This document shows positions 19,399-26,684 of a DNA stretch of 36,583 bases, one piece after another. Position 1 is the first letter of the stretch, and the number at the start of each line of letters is the position of its first letter. The notes beneath the pieces are model-generated. The model saw only the letters and a list, made by a program, of their open reading frames with translations. It ran no database searches and was not told the DNA's origin. Made by a program: the position numbers and the translations under genes. The stretch is from Streptomyces apricus (GTDB lineage Bacteria > Actinomycetota > Actinomycetes > Streptomycetales > Streptomycetaceae), in NCBI RefSeq assembly GCF_008369065.1, contig NZ_VDFC01000005.1, positions 43,351 through 79,933 on the forward strand. Reading direction: 5' to 3'.

Positions 19399-19951
19399 CC
19401 CTCATCCATCCACCAGCGGTGTGGGAGGCAGTACATACGGTTTCCCAGTCCGGACGCCCAGAAGGGAGAACCTCAGGCACGATCTCGCGAAGCATGCGCT
19501 GGCCAGCCCACGGTCGATCAGCGCGTTCGCTGGCCCTGCCAACGGGAACAGTCTCACCATCGATGGGGTCCACTTCGACGGCGTGCAGTTGCTCTACGCG
19601 AAGTAACCGAAGCGCTCAGCCGGAGTTGTTCCGCTCACTGGTCATGATCCCCTTCTCCTTACTCGTCTGCCCTGAACAGAGGTCTGTGCTGCGACGTCCT
19701 TACCGTCCTACCAGTGACGAGCAACACGAAAAGGCCGGCATATCCCACCCCCTTGGCCGGAAGCAGTCATCTGGAGATGATGCCGCCACGCCGGCAGCCG
19801 AGCCGGGGCGCGTGCCCCGGCGCAACCTCTGGGACACCGGCGGACGTGAGGGTAGTACGGGCCAAGTGCGGGAACCACAAAGGGGATTGCCCCCACAGGC
19901 CCCAGGAGACACATCCGTGTCTCCGGCCACCCCAGCACCAAGGAGTCACGC
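19399..19951. other. Gap before the muramidase gene, no convincing gene
   Basis: This gap of about 550 bases has lower GC. A 101-codon plus-strand frame (19301-19606, TTG start overlapping the kinase stop) runs through the hairpins and is not protein-like until its last 30 codons (FAGPANGNSLTIDGVHFDGV). It may be a gene remnant. Further stems occur at 19803-19820 (CCGGGGC/GCCCCGG) and 19905-19924 (GGAGACAC/GTGTCTCC, loop ATCC). The latter sits 27 bases before the muramidase start and may influence its translation. Confidence 0.5.
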
Positions 19952-20509
19952 ATGTTGCGCGGCATCGACGTAAGCGCCTACCAGTCGTCCTCGTACAGCA
20001 CCGAAGGGCTGTCCTTCGTCTTCGTGAAGGCCACCGAAGGCCGCACCTACATCAACCCGAAGCTGAGCGCGCAGACGAAGCGGGCCAGGGACGCCGGCTG
20101 CGTGGTCGGTTTCTACCACTTCCTGTGGCCCGGCAACCTCACAGCCCAGGCCGAGTACTTCCTGAGCAAGGCCCCGGAGAAGGCGGGCGACATCCTCGCC
20201 GTCGACTGGGAGACGACGGGCGACGGCACCCACGCGACCAACGCCGAGAAGGACCGCTTCATCCGCAAGCTCAAGGAACTGCGCCCGAACAACCGGGTCG
20301 TCCTCTATTGCAACCGGAGCTACTGGCTGAACGTGGACACGACATCCTATGCCGGTGACGGCCTCTGGATCGCGGACTACGTGACCGCGGGCAAGCCCCG
20401 CATCCAGGCGAAATGGCGCTTCCACCAGTACACGGACGACCCGCTGGACAAGAACGTCGCCGATTTCTCCAGCAAGACCGCCCTGCGGGAGTGGGCCGAG
20501 GACGCCTGA
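19952..20509 (+). CDS. GH25 muramidase (lysozyme), no signal peptide
   Basis: 185 residues, a single glycoside hydrolase family 25 domain that cleaves the MurNAc-GlcNAc bond of peptidoglycan. The start MLRGIDVSAYQSS has the conserved Asp6 in the family's DVS(x)xQ element. FVKATEGRTYINP and GFYHFLWPGN follow, and AVDWETTGDG holds the catalytic acids Asp85 and Glu87. The end reads FHQYTDDPLDKNVADFSS. The ATG at 19952 has a good AAGGAG site. It begins directly with the catalytic domain, with no export signal and no cell-wall-binding repeats, as in phage endolysins. Export would need a holin-like partner, not seen here. It could be a phage relic or a domesticated lysin. It converges on the nuclease gene with five bases between stops. 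Confidence 0.93.
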   Translation: MLRGIDVSAYQSSSYSTEGLSFVFVKATEGRTYINPKLSAQTKRARDAGCVVGFYHFLWPGNLTAQAEYFLSKAPEKAGDILAVDWETTGDGTHATNAEKDRFIRKLKELRPNNRVVLYCNRSYWLNVDTTSYAGDGLWIADYVTAGKPRIQAKWRFHQYTDDPLDKNVADFSSKTALREWAEDA

Positions 20510-20523
20510 GGCGCCTAGGCGCC
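20510..20523. terminator. Palindrome between convergent muramidase and nuclease genes
   Basis: GGCGCCTAGGCGCC is a perfect 14-bp palindrome covering the gap and the stop of the minus-strand gene. It probably serves as a compact bidirectional terminator, although the possible loop is minimal. Confidence 0.5.
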
Positions 20524-21252
20524 CGTCAGGGCCAGTTCCGCGCGAAGGCGCTTCGCCGGTGGATCGGCGAGGTACTCGTCGAGCAGGTCGAAGGTACGAA
20601 GCTCGGGCGGGAGAGCTTCGTACCACCCAAGGCCGTGCAGGTTGCAGTTGTTGCAGACGAGGCCTCGGACGCACGCTCCACAACTGCCCGGGCCGGGGCA
20701 GCAGGCATGATCGTGATCGATGTCCATGGCTCTACCGCCTGCGTGCGGCCTGGCACACACGGCACATCGGCCCTGCTGAAATGCCAGCAGCAGGTCAACG
20801 AACCCCCTGGTCACCTTGTAGTGGCCCAGGCGTGCACGTTCGGCATTGCACGGTTTGCAGTACGGTCTCGGCGCTCCCGACGCATTGAGGAGCGAGTACT
20901 CCGCCAGCGGCTTCGCCTCGCCGCATCCCAGGCATTCGACGATGCCGCGCTCGATCATCTTTCGGAAAACTCCGTTCCCTCTCTTCTTCCGCAGCGGCGA
21001 CAACGGCTGTCCCTTGACGCACTGCTGGTAGTGACCGGTGCAGAGTTCCCTGGCGGAAACGGCTCTGCCGCAACCGCTGAACGCACACACCCGACCGCCG
21101 TCGGCGACCGAGCGTGCCAGGTCGACAGGAGCGAGTTCCCTCCCTCTGCGCTGCTGCATGTAGTGGGTCTTGCACAACCCTCTGGTCAGCGGAAACCGTT
21201 CGGACGACCGATCACAGGTCCACCCGTGTCCGCTCGCTTCGCAGTGCCTCAT
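20515..21252 (-). CDS. Endonuclease VII-like / HNH-fold zinc protein
   Basis: 245 residues from ATG 21252, with GGGGGA four bases upstream; the frame is open to 21372. The C-terminal domain GRCAVCARP, MDIDHDHACC and CVRGLVCNNCN is the recombination endonuclease VII (His-Me finger) pattern: paired cysteines bind zinc and the DHDH histidine is catalytic. A preceding CLGCGEAKPLAEYSLLN with CKPCNAERARLGHY is the zinc-finger module often linked to it. The N-terminal half has two more cysteine units that look duplicated: GLCKTHYMQQRRGREL and ELCTGHYQQCVKGQPL, each preceded by a CxxxGxxxxC-like pair. It may resolve or cut branched or foreign DNA. Such genes are frequent in phages and in actinobacterial accessory DNA. 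Confidence 0.85.
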   Translation of the reverse strand: MRHCEASGHGWTCDRSSERFPLTRGLCKTHYMQQRRGRELAPVDLARSVADGGRVCAFSGCGRAVSARELCTGHYQQCVKGQPLSPLRKKRGNGVFRKMIERGIVECLGCGEAKPLAEYSLLNASGAPRPYCKPCNAERARLGHYKVTRGFVDLLLAFQQGRCAVCARPHAGGRAMDIDHDHACCPGPGSCGACVRGLVCNNCNLHGLGWYEALPPELRTFDLLDEYLADPPAKRLRAELALTGA

Positions 21253-21370
21253 CCCGTCCCCCGCTCGATCGGTCCAGCTGACGTACGATCCGATCAACGA
21301 GGCCGCCGAACACATGTAACGCTCTCGTACAGGGGATTGATCAGTTCGGGGACGAGGGGAGCTGCCCAGC

Positions 21371-21913
21371 ATGGGTGGGAGTGTCGCTGCTGTCAGCAGT
21401 CATGGGTCGTATTCGTTCAGCAAGCCGAATCGGGACAGCATCACTCTGCTCGCCGGGCTCGGGGTCGAGGGTGATGTGCATGCCGGGGTGACCGTCAAGC
21501 ATCGGTTCCGGATGCGGAAGGATCCCTCGCAGCCCAATCTGCGGCAGGTGCACCTCATTCACGAGGAGCTGTTCGACGAGGTGCGGGAGGCAGGGTTCGA
21601 GGTCGCGGCCGGGGAGCTCGGGGAGAACGTCACCACCCGGGGCGTCGACCTGCTGGGGCTGCCCACCGGGACGCTGCTGCGCCTCGGGGACGGGGCCGTG
21701 GTCGAGGTGACCGGGCTGCGCAATCCCTGTGCGCAGATCGACGGCTTCCGCAAGGGACTCATGAAGCAGGTCGTCGGGCGGGACGCGGACGGGAAGGTCC
21801 GGGTCCTGGCCGGGATCATGGGGGTCGTCGTCACGGGTGGCGTGGTGCGGCCCGGCGACCCCGTCGGGGTCGAACTGCCGGACGGGCCGCACCTGCCCCT
21901 GGAGACCGTCTGA
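21371..21913 (+). CDS. MOSC domain-containing protein
   Basis: 180 residues, a single MOSC domain as found in molybdenum-cofactor sulfurases and YiiM-like proteins. Family features: ITLLAGLGVEGDVHAG near residue 25, VHLIHEELFDEV, GELGENVTTRGVDLLGLPTG and the cysteine-containing TGLRNPCAQIDGF, whose Cys is the presumed sulfur carrier or catalytic residue. Free-standing MOSC proteins may act on molybdenum cofactor or detoxify N-hydroxylated compounds; the substrate here is unknown. The start has GAGGGGAG about ten bases upstream. GC content returns to the genome norm here, so the accessory segment ends just before this gene. Confidence 0.92.
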   Translation: MGGSVAAVSSHGSYSFSKPNRDSITLLAGLGVEGDVHAGVTVKHRFRMRKDPSQPNLRQVHLIHEELFDEVREAGFEVAAGELGENVTTRGVDLLGLPTGTLLRLGDGAVVEVTGLRNPCAQIDGFRKGLMKQVVGRDADGKVRVLAGIMGVVVTGGVVRPGDPVGVELPDGPHLPLETV

Positions 21914-21934
21914 GGGGGGGAGAGACGGAGGGTG

Positions 21935-22594
21935 TTACGCCGTGAAGTCCGGGCCGCGCTCCGGGGACGCCTCGGCCAGGGCCTTGCGCACGCCTTCCAC
22001 GTCCGCCCGCAGGCCGTAGACGGGCGTGCCGGGCTGCTGGCGCCAGGAGTCGTCGAGGCCGCCCGCGTCCACGGTGTCGAAGCCGAGCTCCTCGATGAGG
22101 GCGCGCACGACCTGCTTGGCCGCCGCGTCGTCGCCCGCCACCGGCAGGGCGATGCGGTCGGGCGCGCCGGCCGGGCGGGCGCGGTCCAGGATGTCCTGGG
22201 CGTACGTGCCGTTGAAGGCCTTCACGACGGTGTGCCCGAGGTTCCGGGCGGTCCAGCGGCTCTCCGTCAGGCCCTCGTCCTCGATGCCGGCGATCCTGCC
22301 GTCGCGCTGCGGGTAGTAGTTGCCGGTGTCGATGACGGTCACCCGGTCCGCCGCCCCGTCCAGCAGCCCGGACGGCAGGTCGGGGACCGCCTTCAGGGGG
22401 ACGGTGACGACGACGATCTCGGCGTCCCGCGGGGCCTCCTCCACGGTGACGGGGGTGGCGCCGGTCTCCTCCGCCAGCGCGCTGAGGGTCTGCGGGCCGC
22501 GGGAGTTGGCGACCTGCACGTCGTGCCCGAGCGCGGTGAGCCGCCGGGTGAGGTTGCCGCCGATGTTGCCTGCTCCGATGATGCCGATCTTCAT
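21935..22594 (-). CDS. F420-dependent NADP reductase-like Rossmann protein
   Basis: 219 residues from ATG 22594. The N-terminal dinucleotide fold MKIGIIGAGNIGGNLTRRL is followed by VQVANSRGPQTL, the phosphate-binding pattern that favours NADP, and AEIVVVTVPLKAVPDLP. Later HTVVKAFNGTYAQDIL and RIALPVAGDDAAAKQVVR are characteristic of the F420_oxidored family (PF03807). A likely role is hydride transfer between NADPH and coenzyme F420 or a related NADP-dependent reduction; the family also contains members with unknown substrates. The frame extends upstream to 22729 but that part is low-complexity and not homologous. It converges with the MOSC gene (22-bp gap). Confidence 0.85.
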   Translation of the reverse strand: MKIGIIGAGNIGGNLTRRLTALGHDVQVANSRGPQTLSALAEETGATPVTVEEAPRDAEIVVVTVPLKAVPDLPSGLLDGAADRVTVIDTGNYYPQRDGRIAGIEDEGLTESRWTARNLGHTVVKAFNGTYAQDILDRARPAGAPDRIALPVAGDDAAAKQVVRALIEELGFDTVDAGGLDDSWRQQPGTPVYGLRADVEGVRKALAEASPERGPDFTA

Positions 22595-22733
22595 GTCCTG
22601 CTCGCCCTTCGAGGGAGGGGGTGGATGGCTCCTGGAGTGCTGCTGCGCATACCTGCGGGGAGTACCAACCCCGGGTCGGATCGGGCTATTCCGGACCTTC
22701 CCCGAATGGGTCAAATCGAGTGAGGACATGACG

Positions 22734-22764
22734 AAGGGGCGCCCCGTCCCGCGGGGCGCCCCTT
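22734..22764 (-). terminator. Terminator of the EF-hand gene
   Basis: AAGGGGCGCCCC (22734-22745) pairs perfectly with GGGGCGCCCCTT (22753-22764), loop GTCCCGC. It lies 14 bases after the EF-hand stop (22778). Confidence 0.85.
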
Positions 22765-22777
22765 GCGACGGCTCACG

Positions 22778-22990
22778 TCACTTGTTCAGGTGGGCCCAGA
22801 ACTCGTCGAACGAGAGCAGCTTGTCGCCGTTCAGGTCCTGGGCGCCGATGACGGCCTCGGCCACCGAGTCGGTGACGTTCCAGTCCCCGCCCTGGGCCAG
22901 GGCCTTCTTGAACTCGGCGGCGGTGATGTAGCCGTCCCCGTCCACGTCGATGCGCTCGAACGCCTTGCGTGCTTCCTCGATGTCCGCCAC
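22778..22990 (-). CDS. Small EF-hand calcium-binding protein (Cab type)
   Basis: 70 residues from GTG 22990 (AAGGGG eight bases upstream); an in-frame ATG at 23017 would add nine residues. It has two EF-hands: the loop DVDGDGYITAAE is canonical, with acidic residues at positions 1, 3, 5 and 12, and DLNGDKLLSFDE is the second. This is a calmodulin-like single pair without signal peptide, so a cytoplasmic Ca2+ sensor or buffer. It resembles the Cab proteins described in streptomycetes, some of which affect aerial development; the exact orthologue is not assigned. Confidence 0.9.
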   Translation of the reverse strand: MADIEEARKAFERIDVDGDGYITAAEFKKALAQGGDWNVTDSVAEAVIGAQDLNGDKLLSFDEFWAHLNK

Positions 22991-23078
22991 CGGACCCGCC
23001 CCTTCGTGGTGCTTCACTGACGAGGCCAGATTAACGTTCCGGCCGGCGGCACAGCGCGGCGCCCGGCGGCGGCGCCGC

Positions 23079-23582
23079 TCAGTGCCAGGGCTCGTAGTGC
23101 GGGTTGCTCTCGCACTCGCTCATGATCTCGGTCTTGGTCTTCTTGTCGACCGGGCAGACGCCGATGATGTACCGGCGCGCGATGCCGCCAGGGAAGGCGA
23201 CCTCGACCTGGTCGGCCCACCGGTGGGTGTCGCCGATGGTCTTGTTGACGTCCACGCCGCCCGGGGCGTCAATGTAGTAGTTGTAGCCGCTCTTCCACCA
23301 CGTCTTGTAGAGGTCGTGGTCGTAGCTCGTGGAGACGTACGGGGAGGGCTGGTTGACCAGGACGTACTGCTCGATGTCGTACTGGCCGTTCACCACGTCC
23401 CTGGGGTGGAAGCCCTGCTCGAAGACGACGGCGGGGCCGCGGGCGTCGCTGCGGTAGAGCGTGCCGCAGCCGGTGCGCCAGACCGGTTCGGGGGTGATGC
23501 GGCGGATGTCGACGCGGGGGTCGGCCGCGGCGGCGGTGGGGTCGTAGAGCTGCCGGACGGGCTGGAATGCCCGCGAGGGAAG
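23079..23582 (-). pseudogene. Scabin/ScARP-like ADP-ribosyltransferase, lacking start codon and signal peptide
   Basis: The open frame encodes a nearly complete mature mono-ADP-ribosyltransferase of the Scabin/pierisin type. Seen: PEPVWRTGCGTLYRSDARGP with the NAD-binding Arg, the STS element PSPYVSTSYDHDLYKTW, YNYYIDAPGGVDVNKTIGD, and the catalytic Gln-x-Glu in WADQVEVAFPGG, ending CESNPHYEPWH. Relatives modify guanine bases of DNA or nucleosides and are secreted. From memory the S. coelicolor counterpart is SCO5461 (ScARP), which has an N-terminal signal peptide. Here the frame begins directly after the TAG of the ATPase gene and has no ATG, GTG or TTG before the catalytic Arg. The first GTGs (23399 and 23396) would lose that residue. 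A deletion of the 5' end is the simplest reading; expression by amber readthrough or a rare start codon is the alternative. Confidence 0.75.
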
Positions 23583-24086
23583 CTAGCGGTCCGCCACCCT
23601 CATCTCGAACCATGTCGTCTTGCCGCGCGGCAGCAGGTCCACGCCCCAGCGGTCCGAGAGCTTGTCGACCAGGAACAGGCCCCGGCCGCTGACGTCCATG
23701 TCCTGTACCGGCATCAGACAGGGGAGCCCCCGCGAGGGGTCCCGGACCTCGATCCGGATCCAGCCCCGCCGGCGCCGCATGCGGAGCCCGAACACCCGGG
23801 CCCCGGTGTGCCGTACGGCGTTGCCGACGAGTTCCGAGACGAGCAGGACCGCGTCCTCGGTCGTCTTGGGCGAGAGGTGCCACTGGCGGAGCACCACGAC
23901 CTGGATGAGCCGGCGCGCGGTGGCGGCCGACTCCGGGCGGGACGGCAGCGGCACCTCCGCCTCGGTGGGGTTGCCGAACAGTTCCAGTGCCTTCAGCGCG
24001 TGTTCGTCCTCGGCAGCAGGCGACCAGCGCGCCGCGGTCGCACTCACGTGCCGCCGCGGCTGTTCGATACCTTCCAGCCCCGCCAT
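23583..24086 (-). CDS. RsbW-like ATP-binding regulatory protein (HATPase_c_2)
   Basis: 167 residues from ATG 24086 (MAGLEGIEQPRRHVSATAAR). It is a single GHKL ATPase domain of the anti-sigma-factor serine-kinase type: N-box DAVLLVSELVGNAVRHTGAR, a degenerate G1 box VRDPSRGLP, and G2 box SGRGLFLVDKLSDRWGV. Streptomycetes have many such single-domain proteins acting in sigma-factor or developmental partner switching; the partner is unknown. Its TAG (23583-23585) is in the same frame as the downstream ADP-ribosyltransferase with no gap. Upstream, 24087-24391 holds no gene but contains the AT-rich dyad at 24268-24292. Confidence 0.85.
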   Translation of the reverse strand: MAGLEGIEQPRRHVSATAARWSPAAEDEHALKALELFGNPTEAEVPLPSRPESAATARRLIQVVVLRQWHLSPKTTEDAVLLVSELVGNAVRHTGARVFGLRMRRRRGWIRIEVRDPSRGLPCLMPVQDMDVSGRGLFLVDKLSDRWGVDLLPRGKTTWFEMRVADR

Positions 24087-24267
24087 GCCCCCATCATCGC
24101 TGCCGAGGCGCCCTTCCGGGGCCGTTCCGGAGGAATACGCCCCCCGGAGCCGCCCGTTCCACACCATGTGCTCGGCATATGACAGAGGCACCGAAAGGGC
24201 TTGTACGGACCGCCTGACCTGCAAATACAGGGCCGTCCGGGGCAACCGCTCGCGTTTGCGGACAAGA

Positions 24268-24292
24268 AACCCTTAAGGCTGGCTTAAGGGTT
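24268..24292. promoter_or_regulatory. Perfect 10-bp inverted repeat, AT-rich for this genome
   Basis: AACCCTTAAG (24268-24277) and CTTAAGGGTT (24283-24292) are exactly complementary around GCTGG. It lies in the 305-base gap between the enoyl-CoA hydratase stop and the ATPase start. It could terminate the hydratase gene (75 bases or more past the stop) or be an operator for the ATPase gene. The A/T content is striking against the surroundings. Confidence 0.6.
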
Positions 24293-24370
24293 CGATAAAC
24301 CGCTCCTACGAGGTGATCCCGCAAGGCGCGGATGAGACGTCCCGTCAACAGCAAGTGTCCGGAGCGTGAT

Positions 24371-24394
24371 TCGGGTGACTCATCGGGTGACTCA
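24371..24394. repeat. 12-bp tandem duplication spanning the enoyl-CoA hydratase stop
   Basis: TCGGGTGACTCA is repeated head to tail at 24371-24382 and 24383-24394. The stop codon of the minus-strand hydratase (24392-24394) is the last part of one copy. It looks like a recent slippage or an exact small duplication with no effect on the protein. Confidence 0.85.
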
Positions 24395-25159
24395 GAGGAA
24401 CTTCGCCTTGCCGGGTCCCTCCTCGACGAAACTGCGCATCCCCCGCTCCCGGTCCTCCGTCGCGAACAGCCCGGCGAACCAGGTGCGTTCGACCGCGAGG
24501 CCGGTCTCGATGTCCGTCTCCAGGCCCGTGTCGACGCACTCCTTGGCGGCGCGCAGCGCGAGCGCGGGACCCTGCGCGAGCTTGGCGGCCCACGCGTGCG
24601 CCTCGGTGTACACGTCGGCGGCCGGGACGACGCGGTCCACCAGGCCGAGCGTCAGGGCTTCGTCGGCCCTGACCATGCGGCCGGTGAAGATGAGGTCCTT
24701 CGCACGGGAGGGGCCGATCAGCCGGGACAGGCGCTGGGTGCCGCCGGCGCCCGGGATCAGGCCGAGCAGGATCTCCGGCTGGCCGAGCTTGGCGTTGTCG
24801 GCGGCGATCCGGTAGTCCGCGCAGAGCGCCAGCTCGCAGCCGCCGCCCAGGGCGTAGCCGGTGATGGCGGCGACGACGGGCTTCGGGATGCGGGCCACGG
24901 CGGTGAAGGAGTCCTGCAGGGCCCGGGAGCGTACGACCATGGCCGTGTGGTCCATGGCCTGCATCTCCTTGATGTCCGCGCCGGCCGCGAACACCTTCTC
25001 GCCGCCGTAAAGGATCACGGCGCGCACGTCCTCGCGGCGCGTGGCCTCCTCGGCGAGTTCCCTGAGCCGGTCCTGTGTGGCGACGTCCAGCGCGTTCATG
25101 GGCGGGCGGTCGAGGCGGATCGTGCCGACGCCCTCGGCGACTTCGAGATGCACAGTCAT
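24392..25159 (-). CDS. Enoyl-CoA hydratase/isomerase family protein
   Basis: 255 residues, complete crotonase fold. Oxyanion-hole segments are KVFAAGADIKEMQ and AITGYALGGGCELALCADYR. The catalytic region is KLGQPEILLGLIPGAGGTQR, where the Glu of the hydratase motif is retained, and the C-terminal helix ends FVEEGPGKAKFL. It should hydrate 2-enoyl-CoA in fatty-acid or related catabolism in the cytoplasm. The ATG at 25159 has no strong ribosome site. The gene stands alone between a terminator (25188-25231) and a gap. Crotonases vary in substrate, so a specific pathway cannot be given. Confidence 0.93.
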   Translation of the reverse strand: MTVHLEVAEGVGTIRLDRPPMNALDVATQDRLRELAEEATRREDVRAVILYGGEKVFAAGADIKEMQAMDHTAMVVRSRALQDSFTAVARIPKPVVAAITGYALGGGCELALCADYRIAADNAKLGQPEILLGLIPGAGGTQRLSRLIGPSRAKDLIFTGRMVRADEALTLGLVDRVVPAADVYTEAHAWAAKLAQGPALALRAAKECVDTGLETDIETGLAVERTWFAGLFATEDRERGMRSFVEEGPGKAKFL

Positions 25160-25187
25160 GGAGGCAGGTTAACGGGGGCTAACAGGA

Positions 25188-25231
25188 ACGGCCCCGGTGT
25201 GCTCCGTCACAGCGGAGGACACCGGGGCCGT
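25188..25231 (-). terminator. Terminator of first L,D-transpeptidase gene
   Basis: Arms ACGGCCCCGGTGT (25188-25200) and ACACCGGGGCCGT (25219-25231) form a 13-bp perfect stem. The 18-base loop contains a further CTCCG/CGGAG pairing. It lies 27 bases after the stop at 25258. Confidence 0.85.
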
Positions 25232-25257
25232 ACGGTCCCGGGAAGGAACTCAGGAGG

Positions 25258-26505
25258 TCAGGCCGTCCACTTCTCCCACGACATGTTCCAGCCGTTGAGC
25301 CCGTTGTCCGGGGCCACGGTCCGGTCGTTGGAGTTCTTCACGATCACCACGTCGCCGATGATCGAGCGGTCGAAGAACCAGGCGGCCGGGGCGTTGCGGT
25401 CGCCGCCGCCGCGCTGGTCGCGCAGGCCGATGCAGCCGTGGCTGGCGTTGCGGTTGCCGAAGGCGTCGCCGCTCCAGTAGTTGCCGTGCAGGAAGGTGCC
25501 CGAGGTGGTCAGGCGCATCGCGTCCGGCACGTCCTTGATGTCGTACTCGCCGCCGTAGCCGACCGTCTCGCCGTTCATGCGGGTCACGCGCAGGCGCTCG
25601 CTGATGACCATCTGGCCGTTCCAGGTCTCGTAGCCGGGGGCGCCCGTGGTGACCGGGATGGTCTTGATGACCTTGCCGTCCCGCTTGACCGTCATCTTCT
25701 TCGTCTTGACGTCGACGGTGGAGACCTGGCTGCGGCCTATCGTGAACTCGACCTTCTTGGCCTGCTTGCCGTAGACGCCCGGCCGGCCCTCGACACCGTC
25801 GAGGTCCAGGGAGACGGTGACCTTCGTACCGGGCTCCCAGTACTCCTCGGGGCGGAAGTCCAGGCGGTCGTTGCCGAACCAGTGGCCCCGGACGTCGACC
25901 GCGGGCTCGGTCTTGATCTTTATCGCCTTCTCCACGTCCTCCGGGTGCGTGATGCCCCGGGTGAAGCGCACGGAGAAGGGCATGCCGACGCCGACCTTGG
26001 AGCCGTCCTCGGGTGTGAAGATGCCGACGAAGGTGTTCTTCGGGGTCAGCGTGGTGAATGCGGACTCCTCGGCGGCCTCGCGGCCCTCGGAGTCCTTCGC
26101 CACCGCGTGGACCGTGTACTTGGTGGACGCGGCGAGATGGCCGCTGGGCGTCCAGCTGGCGCCGCCGTCGGTGATCTTCCCCTCGACCGGGTCGCCCTTG
26201 GTGTCCTCGACCGTGACCTCGGTCAGCTTGCCCTTGGCGGCCGTCACCTTCAGCGCGCCGCTGGTCTTCACGTCGTCGGCGCCGTTCTTCGGCGTGATGG
26301 CCACGACGGCCTGCGAGACCTTGGTGTCGGCCTGGCCCGAATCCTGCTTGCCGCCCTTGTCGGACCCGGAGTCCGAGTCCCCTCCCCCGCCTCCGCCGCA
26401 CGCGGTCACGAGGAGCAGCAGCAGGCCCAGCACGAGTGCCGGGACCCCCTTGCCGCTCCGTGTCCGCGCGCCAACCGACGCCCCCGATATCGGTCGCCCG
26501 TTCAC
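25258..26505 (-). CDS. Lipoprotein L,D-transpeptidase (Ig-like domains plus YkuD)
   Basis: 415 residues from GTG 26505 with AGAAGG just upstream. The signal peptide ends at lipobox LLVTACG, followed by a Gly/Ser/Asp linker. Two Ig-like domains (about residues 65-155 and 160-260) lead to the YkuD catalytic domain. The active site HGNYWSGDAFGNRNASHGC has the family spacing, with Cys358 as nucleophile. Such enzymes make 3-3 cross-links in peptidoglycan on the outer face of the membrane, important for wall growth in actinobacteria. The C-terminal extension NGWNMSWEKWTA is shared with the paralogue behind it. The gene has its own terminator, so it is probably transcribed alone or with the upstream paralogue (179-bp gap). 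Confidence 0.94.
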   Translation of the reverse strand: MNGRPISGASVGARTRSGKGVPALVLGLLLLLVTACGGGGGGDSDSGSDKGGKQDSGQADTKVSQAVVAITPKNGADDVKTSGALKVTAAKGKLTEVTVEDTKGDPVEGKITDGGASWTPSGHLAASTKYTVHAVAKDSEGREAAEESAFTTLTPKNTFVGIFTPEDGSKVGVGMPFSVRFTRGITHPEDVEKAIKIKTEPAVDVRGHWFGNDRLDFRPEEYWEPGTKVTVSLDLDGVEGRPGVYGKQAKKVEFTIGRSQVSTVDVKTKKMTVKRDGKVIKTIPVTTGAPGYETWNGQMVISERLRVTRMNGETVGYGGEYDIKDVPDAMRLTTSGTFLHGNYWSGDAFGNRNASHGCIGLRDQRGGGDRNAPAAWFFDRSIIGDVVIVKNSNDRTVAPDNGLNGWNMSWEKWTA

Positions 26506-26684
26506 GTTCCTTCTCCCCTCGCACGGCCTCTGGTCAGGCCCGTACCACGGCGCGTCCCGCGCACGTCGCGCTAATTAATCACACTGCCAGGAGAGATGGA
26601 CTCCTGGGAATGTCACCGTTCAGTCCCAACTGGCGGGGCCTCCAGCGCGACCGGGGCCTCGTCTGCGCGTACCCCTATGTCGGT

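Noticed and set aside
19301..19606. 101-codon plus-strand ORF overlapping the kinase stop
   Set aside because: TTG start, runs through two strong hairpins, and the sequence is not protein-like except possibly the last 30 codons.
16000..21330. Complete prophage
   Set aside because: A muramidase and an endonuclease VII-like gene are present, but no integrase, terminase, portal, capsid or tail gene is seen.
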